From: JAFAXD01 sp051985675
Lineage (GTDB): Bacteria; Pseudomonadota; Alphaproteobacteria; Rhizobiales; Xanthobacteraceae
Assembly: GCA_051985675.1 (NCBI GenBank)
Contig: JBPYFJ010000029.1
Coordinates: 1-64,000 of the forward strand
DNA: 64,000 nt
Direction of reading: 5' to 3'
Shown: positions 35,652 to 43,787 of the stretch, one piece after another
Layout of the letters: each line of letters starts with the position of its first letter
Numbering within the stretch: the stretch's first letter is position 1
Translations under genes and position numbers: made by a program
Notes under the pieces: model-generated
Databases searched by the model: none
Told to the model about the DNA's origin: nothing
The model's input: only the letters and a program-made list of their open reading frames with translations

Positions 35652-36534
35652 TTTTCAGGGAAACGTGCCGTTTAGGTCAAAAACTTAGGACGTCATTTGG
35701 TAGTTTCCGACCGACATCCGGCAATGGCGGGCCAAGGCCATTGCGCGGGGAGCGGGGGGGAGCCATTGGCAGATATCGCGCGAACGTTTGGAGCCGCCCA
35801 CACAATGATTATGAGGCTTCGAACGTAGGCAAAATGCAAATTTGCGCGTTGAATTATCGAGGGCCTTTTTCGATTTGAATCCCGCGCTCCCGAACTCGTT
35901 TGTTCGCGGCCCTCCAGCCTCCTTGCTATGTCGCTTCCAGGTTGAATGTCATTGGGCGGTGGCGGGCGAACGATTTCGCCGCTCGCAAAAAGTTGTTGAC
36001 ATAAAATAAGCAAAACGTATCGGGGACTGCAGTCTGCTCAATGAGGGGCGCTTTCATGAGGCGATCCTGGAGCGGAGCAGACCAGCGGCGTCCGAGAACG
36101 CCTGGTTCGCAGCCAGGATCCCAGGGGGCCCGGGGAGAACCGCCAAGGCCGGCACCATGACCGGTTACGGAAGCGACCTCCGGCCAAAAATCGCCGCCGT
36201 GGAGCGCCGAACGGCGCCAACGCACCCGATCGCAAGGGTGCGTTCCGCGCCTTGAGCGCGGACAGAAATATTGCTTAGCGCCGTCTCGGCGCTCCACTCC
36301 CCTTATTGTGGGGACGGAAAAAGAGAACGAAGGGCGGCCCGGCGCCCAGTTTCACCGGGATGCGGAGCGTTGGCTGATCAGCCGGGCTGTTTGAGGTTGT
36401 GAACAAACAAAGCGCGGCCACACAATGACGCGTCGCCGCGCCCCAACCTATTCTGCAGGGTCCACGCGGTTGCTTTCGCGGCGCGGCGGACGGAAGATCG
36501 CCGGAACAAACACGGCCGAACGGGGAGAACGCGC
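35652..36534. other. Long non-coding stretch between the amidase remnant and the TTT receptor
   Basis: About 880 bases contain no convincing gene. Open frames on the minus strand (35693-36013, 35926-36297) are rich in Arg, Pro and Gly, lack ribosome binding sites and cross strong palindromes. A 36063-36070/36113-36120 inverted repeat (GATCCTGG/CCAGGATC) and a hairpin array at 36200-36315 occupy the middle. A G-run (GGGGAGCGGGGGGGAG) lies near 35747. The GGGGAGA at about 36522-36528 is the ribosome binding site of the next gene. Confidence 0.5.
36200..36315. repeat. Array of tandem hairpins enclosed by an inverted repeat
   Basis: Outer arms TGGAGCGCCGA (36200-36210) and TCGGCGCTCCA (36286-36296) enclose further hairpins. 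These are AACGCACCC/GGGTGCGTT (36219-36227/36236-36244), CCGCGC/GCGCGG (36245-36250/36256-36261) and AGCGCCG/CGGCGCT (36277-36283/36287-36293). A CCCC/GGGG hairpin follows at about 36298-36313. The density of perfect short stems is unusual even for GC-rich DNA and suggests a structured RNA or a repeat element. Confidence 0.55.
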
Positions 36535-37506
36535 ATGCAGCCTGGGACAAAGTTGATTGCGGCCGCTGCCGCGCTTGCTGCCGTGGCGGTTCCACAACAA
36601 GCGTCAGCCCAAACCTACCCGACGCAGGACCTGCATTTCATCTGCGCCTTTGCGGCCGGCAGCGGCGCCGACATTATTGTGCGCTACTTCTCCGAAAAGC
36701 TGCGCCCGCTCGTGGGCCGTTCGATCATCGTCGAAAACAGGGTCGGGGCGATCGGCAATCTCGCGACCGAATATGTGGCGCGCTCCAAGCCCGACGGGCA
36801 CGTGATCTACGTCACCGGCGCGAGCGGGGTCGCCGCCAACATGCACATCTTCAAGAACCCGTCGGTCGATGTCGGCAACGCGCTGCAGGTAGCGGCAACC
36901 ATCAACAAGGCGACCATGATGCTCGGCGTGCGCGCCGACGCACCTTGGAAGAGCGCGCCCGAGCTTGCGGCCGCGATGAAACTCAAGGGTGACAAGGCGA
37001 GCTACGCGATCGCCAATCCGACCTCGAAAGTGCTCGGCGCGTTGTTCAAGGAACGAGCGGGCCTGCAATCGGTCGAGGTCGGCTATCGCACCGGTGCCGA
37101 CTTCCTCAACGATCTTTATGGCGGCAACATCGACTACGCCATTCCAGACAACATCCAGGCGATGGCGCAGTCGCGCGCCGGCCGCATGCGCATCCTTGCG
37201 GTCGGCGCGGCGACCCGCATGCAGAGCGCGCCGGATCTTCCGACCATGACGGAGCTCGGCTATCCGATGGACGTGCGCACCTGGTGGGCGGCGCTGGTGC
37301 CGTCCGCGACGCCGCGGCCGACTATCGATCAGCTTAACGCATGGTTCAGCCAGGTGGTCGCGACCGAGGAAACGAAGACGTTCCTGGCCGGAATTGCGAG
37401 CGATCCCTGGATCAGCACGCCCGAGCAGGGCCAGGCGTTTTTCCGTGAGCAGATCAAGGACTGGGGCGATTACGTTCGGCTGGCTAAGATTGAGCCGCAG
37501 GGTTAG
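36535..37506 (+). CDS. Tripartite tricarboxylate transporter (Bug-type) substrate-binding protein
   Basis: This 323-residue periplasmic receptor has a signal peptide (about residues 1-25, ending QQASA) and the Bug-family pattern. The mature start YPTQDLHFICAFAAGSGADIIVRYFSEKL, the VENRVGAIGNLATEYVARSKPDG block and PTMTELGYPMDV near the C-terminus all fit. The ATG follows GGGGAGAACGCGC. The family binds carboxylates and other small acids. No TctA/TctB membrane partner lies in the window, so this is an orphan receptor, as is common in these bacteria. The rlpA gene converges on it beyond a terminator hairpin. Confidence 0.9.
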   Translation: MQPGTKLIAAAAALAAVAVPQQASAQTYPTQDLHFICAFAAGSGADIIVRYFSEKLRPLVGRSIIVENRVGAIGNLATEYVARSKPDGHVIYVTGASGVAANMHIFKNPSVDVGNALQVAATINKATMMLGVRADAPWKSAPELAAAMKLKGDKASYAIANPTSKVLGALFKERAGLQSVEVGYRTGADFLNDLYGGNIDYAIPDNIQAMAQSRAGRMRILAVGAATRMQSAPDLPTMTELGYPMDVRTWWAALVPSATPRPTIDQLNAWFSQVVATEETKTFLAGIASDPWISTPEQGQAFFREQIKDWGDYVRLAKIEPQG

Positions 37507-37516
37507 CGCGCTTTAA

Positions 37517-37570
37517 GAAAAAAGAGCCAGAGCGCTCTCCGAACCACCCCCCTCGGAAAGCGCTCTGGCC
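37517..37570 (-). terminator. Rho-independent terminator of rlpA
   Basis: Ten-base perfect arms CCAGAGCGCT (37527-37536) and AGCGCTCTGG (37559-37568) form a strong stem. Read on the minus strand the stem is followed by CTCTTTTTTCTT, a proper U-tract, so it terminates the rlpA transcript. On the plus strand the hairpin is followed by C- and A-runs; it could also stop the upstream receptor message, less efficiently. Confidence 0.8.
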
Positions 37571-37584
37571 ACCCCCCCAAAAAA

Positions 37585-38112
37585 CTACTCAACGACGTCG
37601 AGCTTGACCTTGGCGACACCCTTGCCGGTCATCCCCAGCGATTCAGCCGCCGAGTGCGAGACGTCGACCACGCGCCCGGGAACGAACGGGCCGCGGTCGT
37701 TGACACGCACCGTCACCGACTGCCCGGTGGCAACATTGGTGACGCGTAATTTGGTTCCGAACGGCAGCGTGCGATGCGCGGCGGTGAACTCGCTCGGATT
37801 GAACGCTTCGCCGCTCGCGGTCCTTGCGCCGCTAGAATAGTAGCTCGCCATTCCCGACGACGCCGACGCATCGAGCGACGCCTCTCTGGTGGCGAGCGGT
37901 GAATGCCGCTTGTGCAAGGCCGCCTGCCGGCTCTGCGGCTGATAGTTTGCCACCGGCGCCTGCGCGCAGGCCGCAAGCCCCGCTCCGATCAGCAAAACGG
38001 CGACCAGCCGGGCCCCAGCCGTGCCTCGGCCGCGCCAAATCCGTTCCCCAAAACGGTGACCTGTCGCGCTCAACCCGACGCGCGAGTAGTTCAAATCGTT
38101 GACGCTGAACAT
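37585..38112 (-). CDS. rlpA: RlpA-family septal-ring lytic transglycosylase-like lipoprotein
   Basis: This 175-residue protein has a basic start, a hydrophobic stretch and a lipobox (GLAAC), so it is a probable outer-membrane lipoprotein. The double-psi beta-barrel of RlpA follows: GMASYYSSGARTASGEAFNPSEFTAAHRTLPFGTKLRVTN, with the catalytic-type aspartate in VRVNDRGPF and the VDVSHSAAESLGM end. No SPOR domain is present, so it is the short RlpA form. RlpA proteins cleave denuded peptidoglycan glycans at the septum in some species. A strong terminator lies downstream. Confidence 0.88.
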   Translation of the reverse strand: MFSVNDLNYSRVGLSATGHRFGERIWRGRGTAGARLVAVLLIGAGLAACAQAPVANYQPQSRQAALHKRHSPLATREASLDASASSGMASYYSSGARTASGEAFNPSEFTAAHRTLPFGTKLRVTNVATGQSVTVRVNDRGPFVPGRVVDVSHSAAESLGMTGKGVAKVKLDVVE

Positions 38113-38285
38113 GCTTGTACCCCCACGCGACGCAATCCGACAGTCAATGAGGGCAGAACCGTGACCCGACGGCTGCCGCGCGGGGGATGATCGTTTGAAT
38201 GTATTTGGATGTGATTAATTTGCCACAGCGAACGTGGTTAAGAACAGGTTTCGGGCCGGAATCGGCCGGCGAATCGGGCGTTTAT

Positions 38286-39785
38286 TCAGCGCAAAATGGC
38301 GGCCTCGATCGCACTGTGCTCCTTCAACGGGAGCTCCCGCATGACCAGAATCGCCAACAGTGCGCCGACAAATCCGAGGCCGGCAGCAGCAAAGATCCAG
38401 CGGAAGATCGCCGGGAAATTCGCGCCGCTCCTGGTGAGGTCGCCGCCGATGCCCTGCAGGTCGCCGCTCGCATGCATCTGTCCAAACAAAATGGCGCCGA
38501 AGATCGCGACCGCGACCGTGCCGGCGAGCGATCGCATGAACACCATCACGCCGGTCGCGGTGCCGAGCTGCCCGCCGGGCGCGGCGTTCTGCACGCAGTT
38601 GGTCGCGATCGGCAGGACCGTGCCGAACCCGGCGCTTGTCAGCATCAGCAATAGCTCGACCGCTGCCAGCGGCAACCCCTGCGGATCGATGCTCATCGCC
38701 GCGACGGCGGCGCTCGCTACCACGAGCCCGGCGACCGGCAGGCGCTTGTAGTGCGTCACGCTCGCCATCAGGCGACCGGCGATGGAGGCGCCGATGGCGG
38801 TCCCGACCATGAGCGGGATCAGCATGACGCCCGACATGCTCGGGGTGAGCGCGCGCACGGTCTCGAAATAGATCGGCGTGAAGATCATCAATCCGACCGA
38901 CGTGCCGGTGCCGAGCGCAGCGGCGAGGGTGGCGGTCAGGATGACCTGATTGGCGAGCACCGACACCGGCAGCAGCGGCTCGGGCGCGCGGTGCTGCCGC
39001 GCGAAGAATAGCACTGCAAAGAGCACGAAGACCGCGGCAAGGCCGGCGATCGGAAGCGAGGTCCACGCGTAGGCTATGCCGCCCCAGTTCAACATCAGCA
39101 TCAGCGCGAGCGTCGCCACAACCAGCAGAGCCGCGCCGAAAATGTCGATCCGGTGATGCTGGCGGTCGACCGGCAGCTTGCGCAACAGCGAGTACATCGG
39201 CAGCAGAGCCAGAAGCCCGATCGGCGGATTGATCCAGAAGATGAGCGACCAATGCAGGTGCTGGGCGACGGACCCGCCGAGCAGCGGCCCGGCCAGGCTC
39301 GCGATCACGAACACCCCTGAAATGTAGGCCTGGTAGCGCGGCCGCTCCTTGGGCGAAATGACATCGCCGATCACCGTCTGCGACAGCGAGATCAGGCCGC
39401 CGCCGCCCAGCCCCTGGAACGTTCGCGCGATGATCAGCACCAGCATGGTTTGCGACAATGCGCACGCGATCGAACCGGCGACGAATACGCCGACCGCAAC
39501 CAGCAAGGTGCTGCGCCGGCCGTAGAGGTCGCTCAGCTTGCCGTAGATCGGCGTGACCACGGTTGCGGCCAACAGATAGGCGGTGACCACCCAGGTGAGT
39601 TGCTGGGCATCGCCGAGCGCACGGCCGATCGTCGGCAACGCCGTCGAGACGATGGTCTGATCGAGCGCCGCGATCAGGGTCGCGAGCAATACGCACAGCA
39701 CGATGATGCGTATCTCGTGCTGCGTCAGCGCAGGCGACGGGTGAGCGGTGGCGCGGGACGTCGCGGCGTCGGACAAGTCGGTCAT
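38286..39785 (-). CDS. MFS drug-efflux transporter, DHA2 (14-TMS, EmrB/QacA) type
   Basis: This 499-residue membrane protein has about 14 hydrophobic segments. The first helix carries the DHA2 signature LDQTIVSTALPTIG, and motif A reads GKLSDLYGRRSTL in the loop after helix 2. Motif C-like GPLLGGSV follows helix 5. Such proton-driven pumps export drugs or other amphipathic compounds. No MFP/EmrA partner or TetR-type regulator adjoins it, so its control and substrate cannot be read here. The PPK2 gene is 33 bases upstream on the same strand and may be co-transcribed. Confidence 0.93.
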   Translation of the reverse strand: MTDLSDAATSRATAHPSPALTQHEIRIIVLCVLLATLIAALDQTIVSTALPTIGRALGDAQQLTWVVTAYLLAATVVTPIYGKLSDLYGRRSTLLVAVGVFVAGSIACALSQTMLVLIIARTFQGLGGGGLISLSQTVIGDVISPKERPRYQAYISGVFVIASLAGPLLGGSVAQHLHWSLIFWINPPIGLLALLPMYSLLRKLPVDRQHHRIDIFGAALLVVATLALMLMLNWGGIAYAWTSLPIAGLAAVFVLFAVLFFARQHRAPEPLLPVSVLANQVILTATLAAALGTGTSVGLMIFTPIYFETVRALTPSMSGVMLIPLMVGTAIGASIAGRLMASVTHYKRLPVAGLVVASAAVAAMSIDPQGLPLAAVELLLMLTSAGFGTVLPIATNCVQNAAPGGQLGTATGVMVFMRSLAGTVAVAIFGAILFGQMHASGDLQGIGGDLTRSGANFPAIFRWIFAAAGLGFVGALLAILVMRELPLKEHSAIEAAILR

Positions 39786-39818
39786 AATGGCGAAGGGTCT
39801 GCGGTTTACGGCACCGCC

Positions 39819-40634
39819 TCAATGTTTCTCGGCCACGAAGCTATAGCGCTTGAGGATCTTTTGATCGTCATATGCGCCCTGCTTTGAGCGTTTGGGGAGC
39901 TTGACTTTTGATGAAGGCACCTTCCCGGGCCGGATTGTCTTTAGAATATGCGAAATGCAATTCAGCCGCGCCCGACGCTTGTCGTCGGAGCGTACGACGT
40001 ACCAGGGCGCGAATTTGGTGCTGGTGACCTTCAGCATGATGTCGCGAGCTTTCGAGTATTCGTACCAGCGCTTGTAGGATTCGAGGTCCATCGGGCTGAG
40101 TTTCCACTGCCGCAGCGGATCGTGAATGCGCGCCAGAAAGCGGCGTTCCTGTTCGTCCTTTCCAACTTCGAGCCATAATTTGATCAACACCATTCCGCTG
40201 TCGACGATGTATTGCTCGACCTCCGGACACAAGATCAGAAATTGCTGGTGCTGTTTTTCGGTACAAAAGCCCATGACGTACTCGACGCCGGCGCGGTTGT
40301 ACCAACTGCGGTCAAAGATGACGACTTCGCCGGAGGCCGGAAAATGCGTGATGTAGCGTTGGAAAAACATCTGCGACTTTTCGCGATCCGACGGCGCCGG
40401 CAACGCAACCACGCGGAATACGCGTGGGCTGACGCGGCTGGTGATTGCTTTGATCGCACCGCCCTTTCCGGCCGCGTCCCGGCCCTCGAATACGATGATG
40501 ACACGTAGCCCTTTGTGCTTGACCCAATCCTGGAGCCGGCAGAGCTCAATCTGCAGCTTGCGCAGCTGCTTTTCGTAGGCCTTGCGCCCGAGCTTCGCAG
40601 TCCGGCCGTCTCCGTTGGCTTGCCTTGCAGCCAT
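39819..40634 (-). CDS. ppk2: Polyphosphate kinase 2 (PPK2) family protein
   Basis: This 271-residue cytoplasmic enzyme has Walker A (FEGRDAAGKGG, residues 49-59) and the PPK2 Walker B region (VVIFDRSWYNRAGVEYVMGF). The lid-type residues and WKLSPMDLESYKRWYEYSKARD also match the single-domain PPK2 family. The enzyme uses polyphosphate to phosphorylate nucleoside (di)phosphates, or the reverse; the class and nucleotide preference are not decided here. It starts 47 bases downstream of the P-type ATPase gene on the same strand. The two are probably co-transcribed. Confidence 0.93.
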   Translation of the reverse strand: MAARQANGDGRTAKLGRKAYEKQLRKLQIELCRLQDWVKHKGLRVIIVFEGRDAAGKGGAIKAITSRVSPRVFRVVALPAPSDREKSQMFFQRYITHFPASGEVVIFDRSWYNRAGVEYVMGFCTEKQHQQFLILCPEVEQYIVDSGMVLIKLWLEVGKDEQERRFLARIHDPLRQWKLSPMDLESYKRWYEYSKARDIMLKVTSTKFAPWYVVRSDDKRRARLNCISHILKTIRPGKVPSSKVKLPKRSKQGAYDDQKILKRYSFVAEKH

Positions 40635-40681
40635 GCTGGATCTCCTTGGCGTCAGGTATCGTGGGCCGTCGCAATCGATGT

Positions 40682-43432
40682 TCAGGTGCCGGCCTCGAGC
40701 GCGCAGACGCTGCGCCGCAAGGAATTATTTGATCGGATCACGGCTTTTTCCGCCTCGACCACGAGAAAGAACAGAAATCCTCCGCCGATGAGCCATGGCC
40801 AGGCCGACGCGGGGAGGGGCTGGGTATCGAACAGCCGCTGCAGCGGCGGCGCATAGGTGAACAGGAGTTGCAGCACGATGACGGCGCCGATTCCGTGCGG
40901 CAGGTATTGGTTCCCCAGGTGTGCCCTAAGCGAGAGCGAGGAGTCGAGAAGATAGCGGCTGTTGAGCAAATAGAACACCTGGCCGATGGTGATCGCGTTA
41001 ACCGCGGCCGTGCGGGCCAGCTGATCGGAGGCGCCTTGCGACTTCATCCAAAAGAACGCGCACAGCGTATAGACGACGAGTGCCACCCCGACGAAGGCGA
41101 TTCGCCAGAGACCAAATCCGGTCAGAATGGGGCGGGTGACGGCCCGCGGCGAACGGCTCATCACGTCGAGTTCGTGCGGCTCAAACGCGATCACCAGTCC
41201 CAGAGCCACGGACGTCACCATGTTGACCCATAGCACTTGCGGCGCCGTAATCGGCATGGTGAAGCCCATCAGGATGGCGATCGCGATCACCATCGCCTGC
41301 GCGACGTTTGTCGGCAGCATGAACAGAATGGCCTTTTCGATGTTGTTGTAGACCGTGCGGCCCTCCTTCACGGCCGCGGTGATCGAGGCGAAGTTGTCGT
41401 CGGCGAGGATCATCTCGGCGGCTTCTTTCGTGACCTCGGTACCCTTGATGCCCATTGCGACGCCAATGTCGGCTTTCTTGAGCGCCGGCGCATCGTTTAC
41501 GCCGTCGCCCGTCATCGCGACGATCTGCTTGTTGGCTTGAATAGCTTTCACCAGGCGAAGCTTGTGTTCGGGGCTTGCGCGCGCGAACACGTCGACGTCA
41601 CGCACCCGCTCCTGCAGCGTGGCTGTGTCCATTTCCTCGATCTCTGCGCCGGTGATCGCGGTTTTCCCATCCCCGATGCCGAGCAACTTCGCAATCGCGG
41701 CGGCCGTGATCTTGTGGTCGCCGGTGATCATTGTGACGCGGATGCCGCCGCCATGACACTCCTTGACGGCTTCGACCGCTTCCTTGCGCGGAGGGTCGAG
41801 CAGGCCCACGAGCCCGAGGAGAACGAGGTTCTTCGGCAGGTCGGCGGGAGTGAGCGTGCCCGACCCGAGGCTCGGATTCTCAATCCAGGCCAGCGCCAGG
41901 ACGCGCTCGCCCTGGCCGGCGAGCTTGTCCGACGTCTCCATGAAATGCGCGCGATCAATCGGCACTTGCGCGCCGCCCGTCGTCTGCTGACGATTGCAAT
42001 GACCGAGGATGACTTCCGGGGCTCCCTTGGTAAGCAGAATCTGCGTGCCGTCAGGCGTCTTGTGCAACGTCGCCATGAATCGGTGTTCCGATTCGAACGG
42101 GATCGCATCGACGCGGGGATACGCGTTCCGTTCGACCTGCCGGTTCATCCCCAGTTTGGCGGCGAATGGATAGAGCGCCCCTTCGGTCGGATCGCCCTCG
42201 ACATTCCAGACGCCGTCCGCCTGAAAGAGCTCGGCGTCGTTGCACAGCGTCGACACCCGCCCCATCAGCTCGAGCACGCGGTCCGGGTTGGCCGGCTTTC
42301 CGTCTTTGCTGACGGCGCCCTCTGGCGCATAGCCTTCGCCTGCGATCTGGTAGGCCTGCTCCGCCGTCACGGCCGACACCACCATCATCTCCATCAGCGT
42401 CAGCGTTCCGGTCTTGTCGGAGCAGATGCGCGATACCGAACCGAGGGTCTCCACCGCCGGGAGGCGTCGGATGATGGCATTGCGCTGAGCCATACGCTGG
42501 ACGCCGATCGCGAGCGTGATGGTGATGATCGCCGGCAAACCTTCCGGTATGACCGAGACCGCGATGCCGACGACGGCCTGAAACAATTCGACGAAATCCA
42601 TCCCCTTCACCCACCGGCCGTAGGCGAAGATCAGGACGCTGACCACGCCGATGACGGCGGTGATCGCGTAGCCGAATTTTTTGATCTGCCGCAGCAGCGG
42701 CGTTTCGAGGGCGCTCACGCCGGCGAGCAGCTGATTGATGCGCCCGAGCTCGGTTTCGCTCCCGGTCGCCACGACGACGCCGGTGCCGCGGCCGGAAACA
42801 ACCATGGTTCCCGAGAACGCCATATTCTCCCGGTCTCCGACCGTTGCGTTGGCGGCGACGGGGTCGACGATCTTGTCCGCCGGGACCGATTCCCCGGTGA
42901 GAGCGGCTTCCTCGGTGCGCAGATTCTTGACCTTGGTAAGCCGCAAGTCCGCCGGAACCTTGTCGCCCGACTCGAGCAGGACGATATCGCCCGGCACCAA
43001 TTTGTCCGCCGGGAGCATGCGCGTGTCGCCGCCGCGGGTCGTGCGCGCTTCGGCCGACAACATGTTGCGGATCGAATCGAGCGCCTTCTCGGCCTTTCCT
43101 TCCTGAATGAAACCGAGCAAAGCGTTGATGACGACGACGCCCAGGATGATCGCGGCGTCGATCCATAAATTCAGCATCAGCTTGGCAAAGCCGGCGCTGA
43201 GCAAGACATAGACCAGGATATTGTTGAACTGCGACGCGAAGCGTTGCAGCGGCCCGGCCTTCTTGCCTTCGGGCAATCGGTTGGGACCGTATTGCTTGAG
43301 CCGCAGCGATGCCTCGGCGACGTTCAACCCGTTCGTGCCGTCACTCTCGAGGCGCTTGACCGCATCCTCAGCCGGCATGGCGAACCACGGGACAGCATCG
43401 CCCGCGGATGTGATCTCCGAAGCCGTAGCCAT
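40682..43432 (-). CDS. P-type cation-transporting ATPase (P2-type, Ca2+/Mg2+-like)
   Basis: This 916-residue P-type ATPase has the phosphorylation site DKTGTLT (Asp339), the actuator loop TGES (179-182) and the hinge motif GDGVND. The M4 motif is PEGLP (296-300), as in P2-type Ca2+- or Na+/K+-like pumps, not the CPx of heavy-metal pumps. An N-terminal cation-ATPase domain (residues about 15-75) precedes it, and C-terminal helices include NMVTSVALGLVIAFEP. It is predicted to be an inner-membrane pump; the ion is not settled. PPK2 lies downstream in the same direction. Confidence 0.92.
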   Translation of the reverse strand: MATASEITSAGDAVPWFAMPAEDAVKRLESDGTNGLNVAEASLRLKQYGPNRLPEGKKAGPLQRFASQFNNILVYVLLSAGFAKLMLNLWIDAAIILGVVVINALLGFIQEGKAEKALDSIRNMLSAEARTTRGGDTRMLPADKLVPGDIVLLESGDKVPADLRLTKVKNLRTEEAALTGESVPADKIVDPVAANATVGDRENMAFSGTMVVSGRGTGVVVATGSETELGRINQLLAGVSALETPLLRQIKKFGYAITAVIGVVSVLIFAYGRWVKGMDFVELFQAVVGIAVSVIPEGLPAIITITLAIGVQRMAQRNAIIRRLPAVETLGSVSRICSDKTGTLTLMEMMVVSAVTAEQAYQIAGEGYAPEGAVSKDGKPANPDRVLELMGRVSTLCNDAELFQADGVWNVEGDPTEGALYPFAAKLGMNRQVERNAYPRVDAIPFESEHRFMATLHKTPDGTQILLTKGAPEVILGHCNRQQTTGGAQVPIDRAHFMETSDKLAGQGERVLALAWIENPSLGSGTLTPADLPKNLVLLGLVGLLDPPRKEAVEAVKECHGGGIRVTMITGDHKITAAAIAKLLGIGDGKTAITGAEIEEMDTATLQERVRDVDVFARASPEHKLRLVKAIQANKQIVAMTGDGVNDAPALKKADIGVAMGIKGTEVTKEAAEMILADDNFASITAAVKEGRTVYNNIEKAILFMLPTNVAQAMVIAIAILMGFTMPITAPQVLWVNMVTSVALGLVIAFEPHELDVMSRSPRAVTRPILTGFGLWRIAFVGVALVVYTLCAFFWMKSQGASDQLARTAAVNAITIGQVFYLLNSRYLLDSSLSLRAHLGNQYLPHGIGAVIVLQLLFTYAPPLQRLFDTQPLPASAWPWLIGGGFLFFLVVEAEKAVIRSNNSLRRSVCALEAGT

Positions 43433-43468
43433 GACTAGCCCCTCGCTTGCGCGGATCGGTCTCCTCCA

Positions 43469-43690
43469 TCAGGCCGCGCGTCGCGCCCTGTGCAGCGAAC
43501 GGCGCAGCAATGACCACAGGCTGCCGCCGGTCACCATGCCGAGAATGTAGAAGATGACGGCGATGAGGGCGAGCGGCGCGCTCGCACTGAAACCAAGGAA
43601 CGTCATTGTTGCGGTCTCGAAGTTCTGCGCGACGAAAATGAGGAGGGCGGCGAAAAACAACACGATGATGATGAGATGGACCAAGCGCAT
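43469..43690 (-). CDS. LapA-like (DUF1049) small membrane protein
   Basis: This 73-residue protein has two hydrophobic helices (about residues 4-24 and 38-62) separated by FLGFSASAPL. The VAQNFETATMTFLGF and ILGMVTGGSLWSLLRR patterns match the LapA/DUF1049 family (lipopolysaccharide assembly protein A-type domain). The C-terminus is basic (RRSLHRARR) and presumably cytoplasmic. In E. coli the related LapA works with LapB in LPS regulation; no LapB partner is seen here. The P-type ATPase gene follows 36 bases downstream. Confidence 0.85.
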   Translation of the reverse strand: MRLVHLIIIVLFFAALLIFVAQNFETATMTFLGFSASAPLALIAVIFYILGMVTGGSLWSLLRRSLHRARRAA

Positions 43691-43705
43691 GGCGGTAGCC
43701 TCTCA

Positions 43706-43720
43706 GTCTCAGAATGAGAC
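43706..43720. promoter_or_regulatory. Small palindrome upstream of the lapA-like gene
   Basis: GTCTCA and TGAGAC, separated by GAA, form a 15-base palindrome 16 bases upstream of the lapA-like ATG. It could be an operator or a 5' leader hairpin. A nearby direct repeat ACCGTAAGATACCGT lies at about 43721. Support is weak. Confidence 0.25.
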
Positions 43721-43787
43721 ACCGTAAGATACCGTTGGGCGCGTGCGATTGGAACGGGTCACGTCCCGCTAGCGCCTGGACCTATGG

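Noticed and set aside
35926..36297. A 123-codon minus-strand frame in the non-coding stretch
   Set aside because: It runs through several perfect hairpins, is rich in Arg/Gly/Pro and has no clear ribosome binding site; a structured element explains it better.
41237..43168. A 643-codon open frame antisense to the P-type ATPase
   Set aside because: The same composition effect; the ATPase on the other strand has all catalytic motifs.
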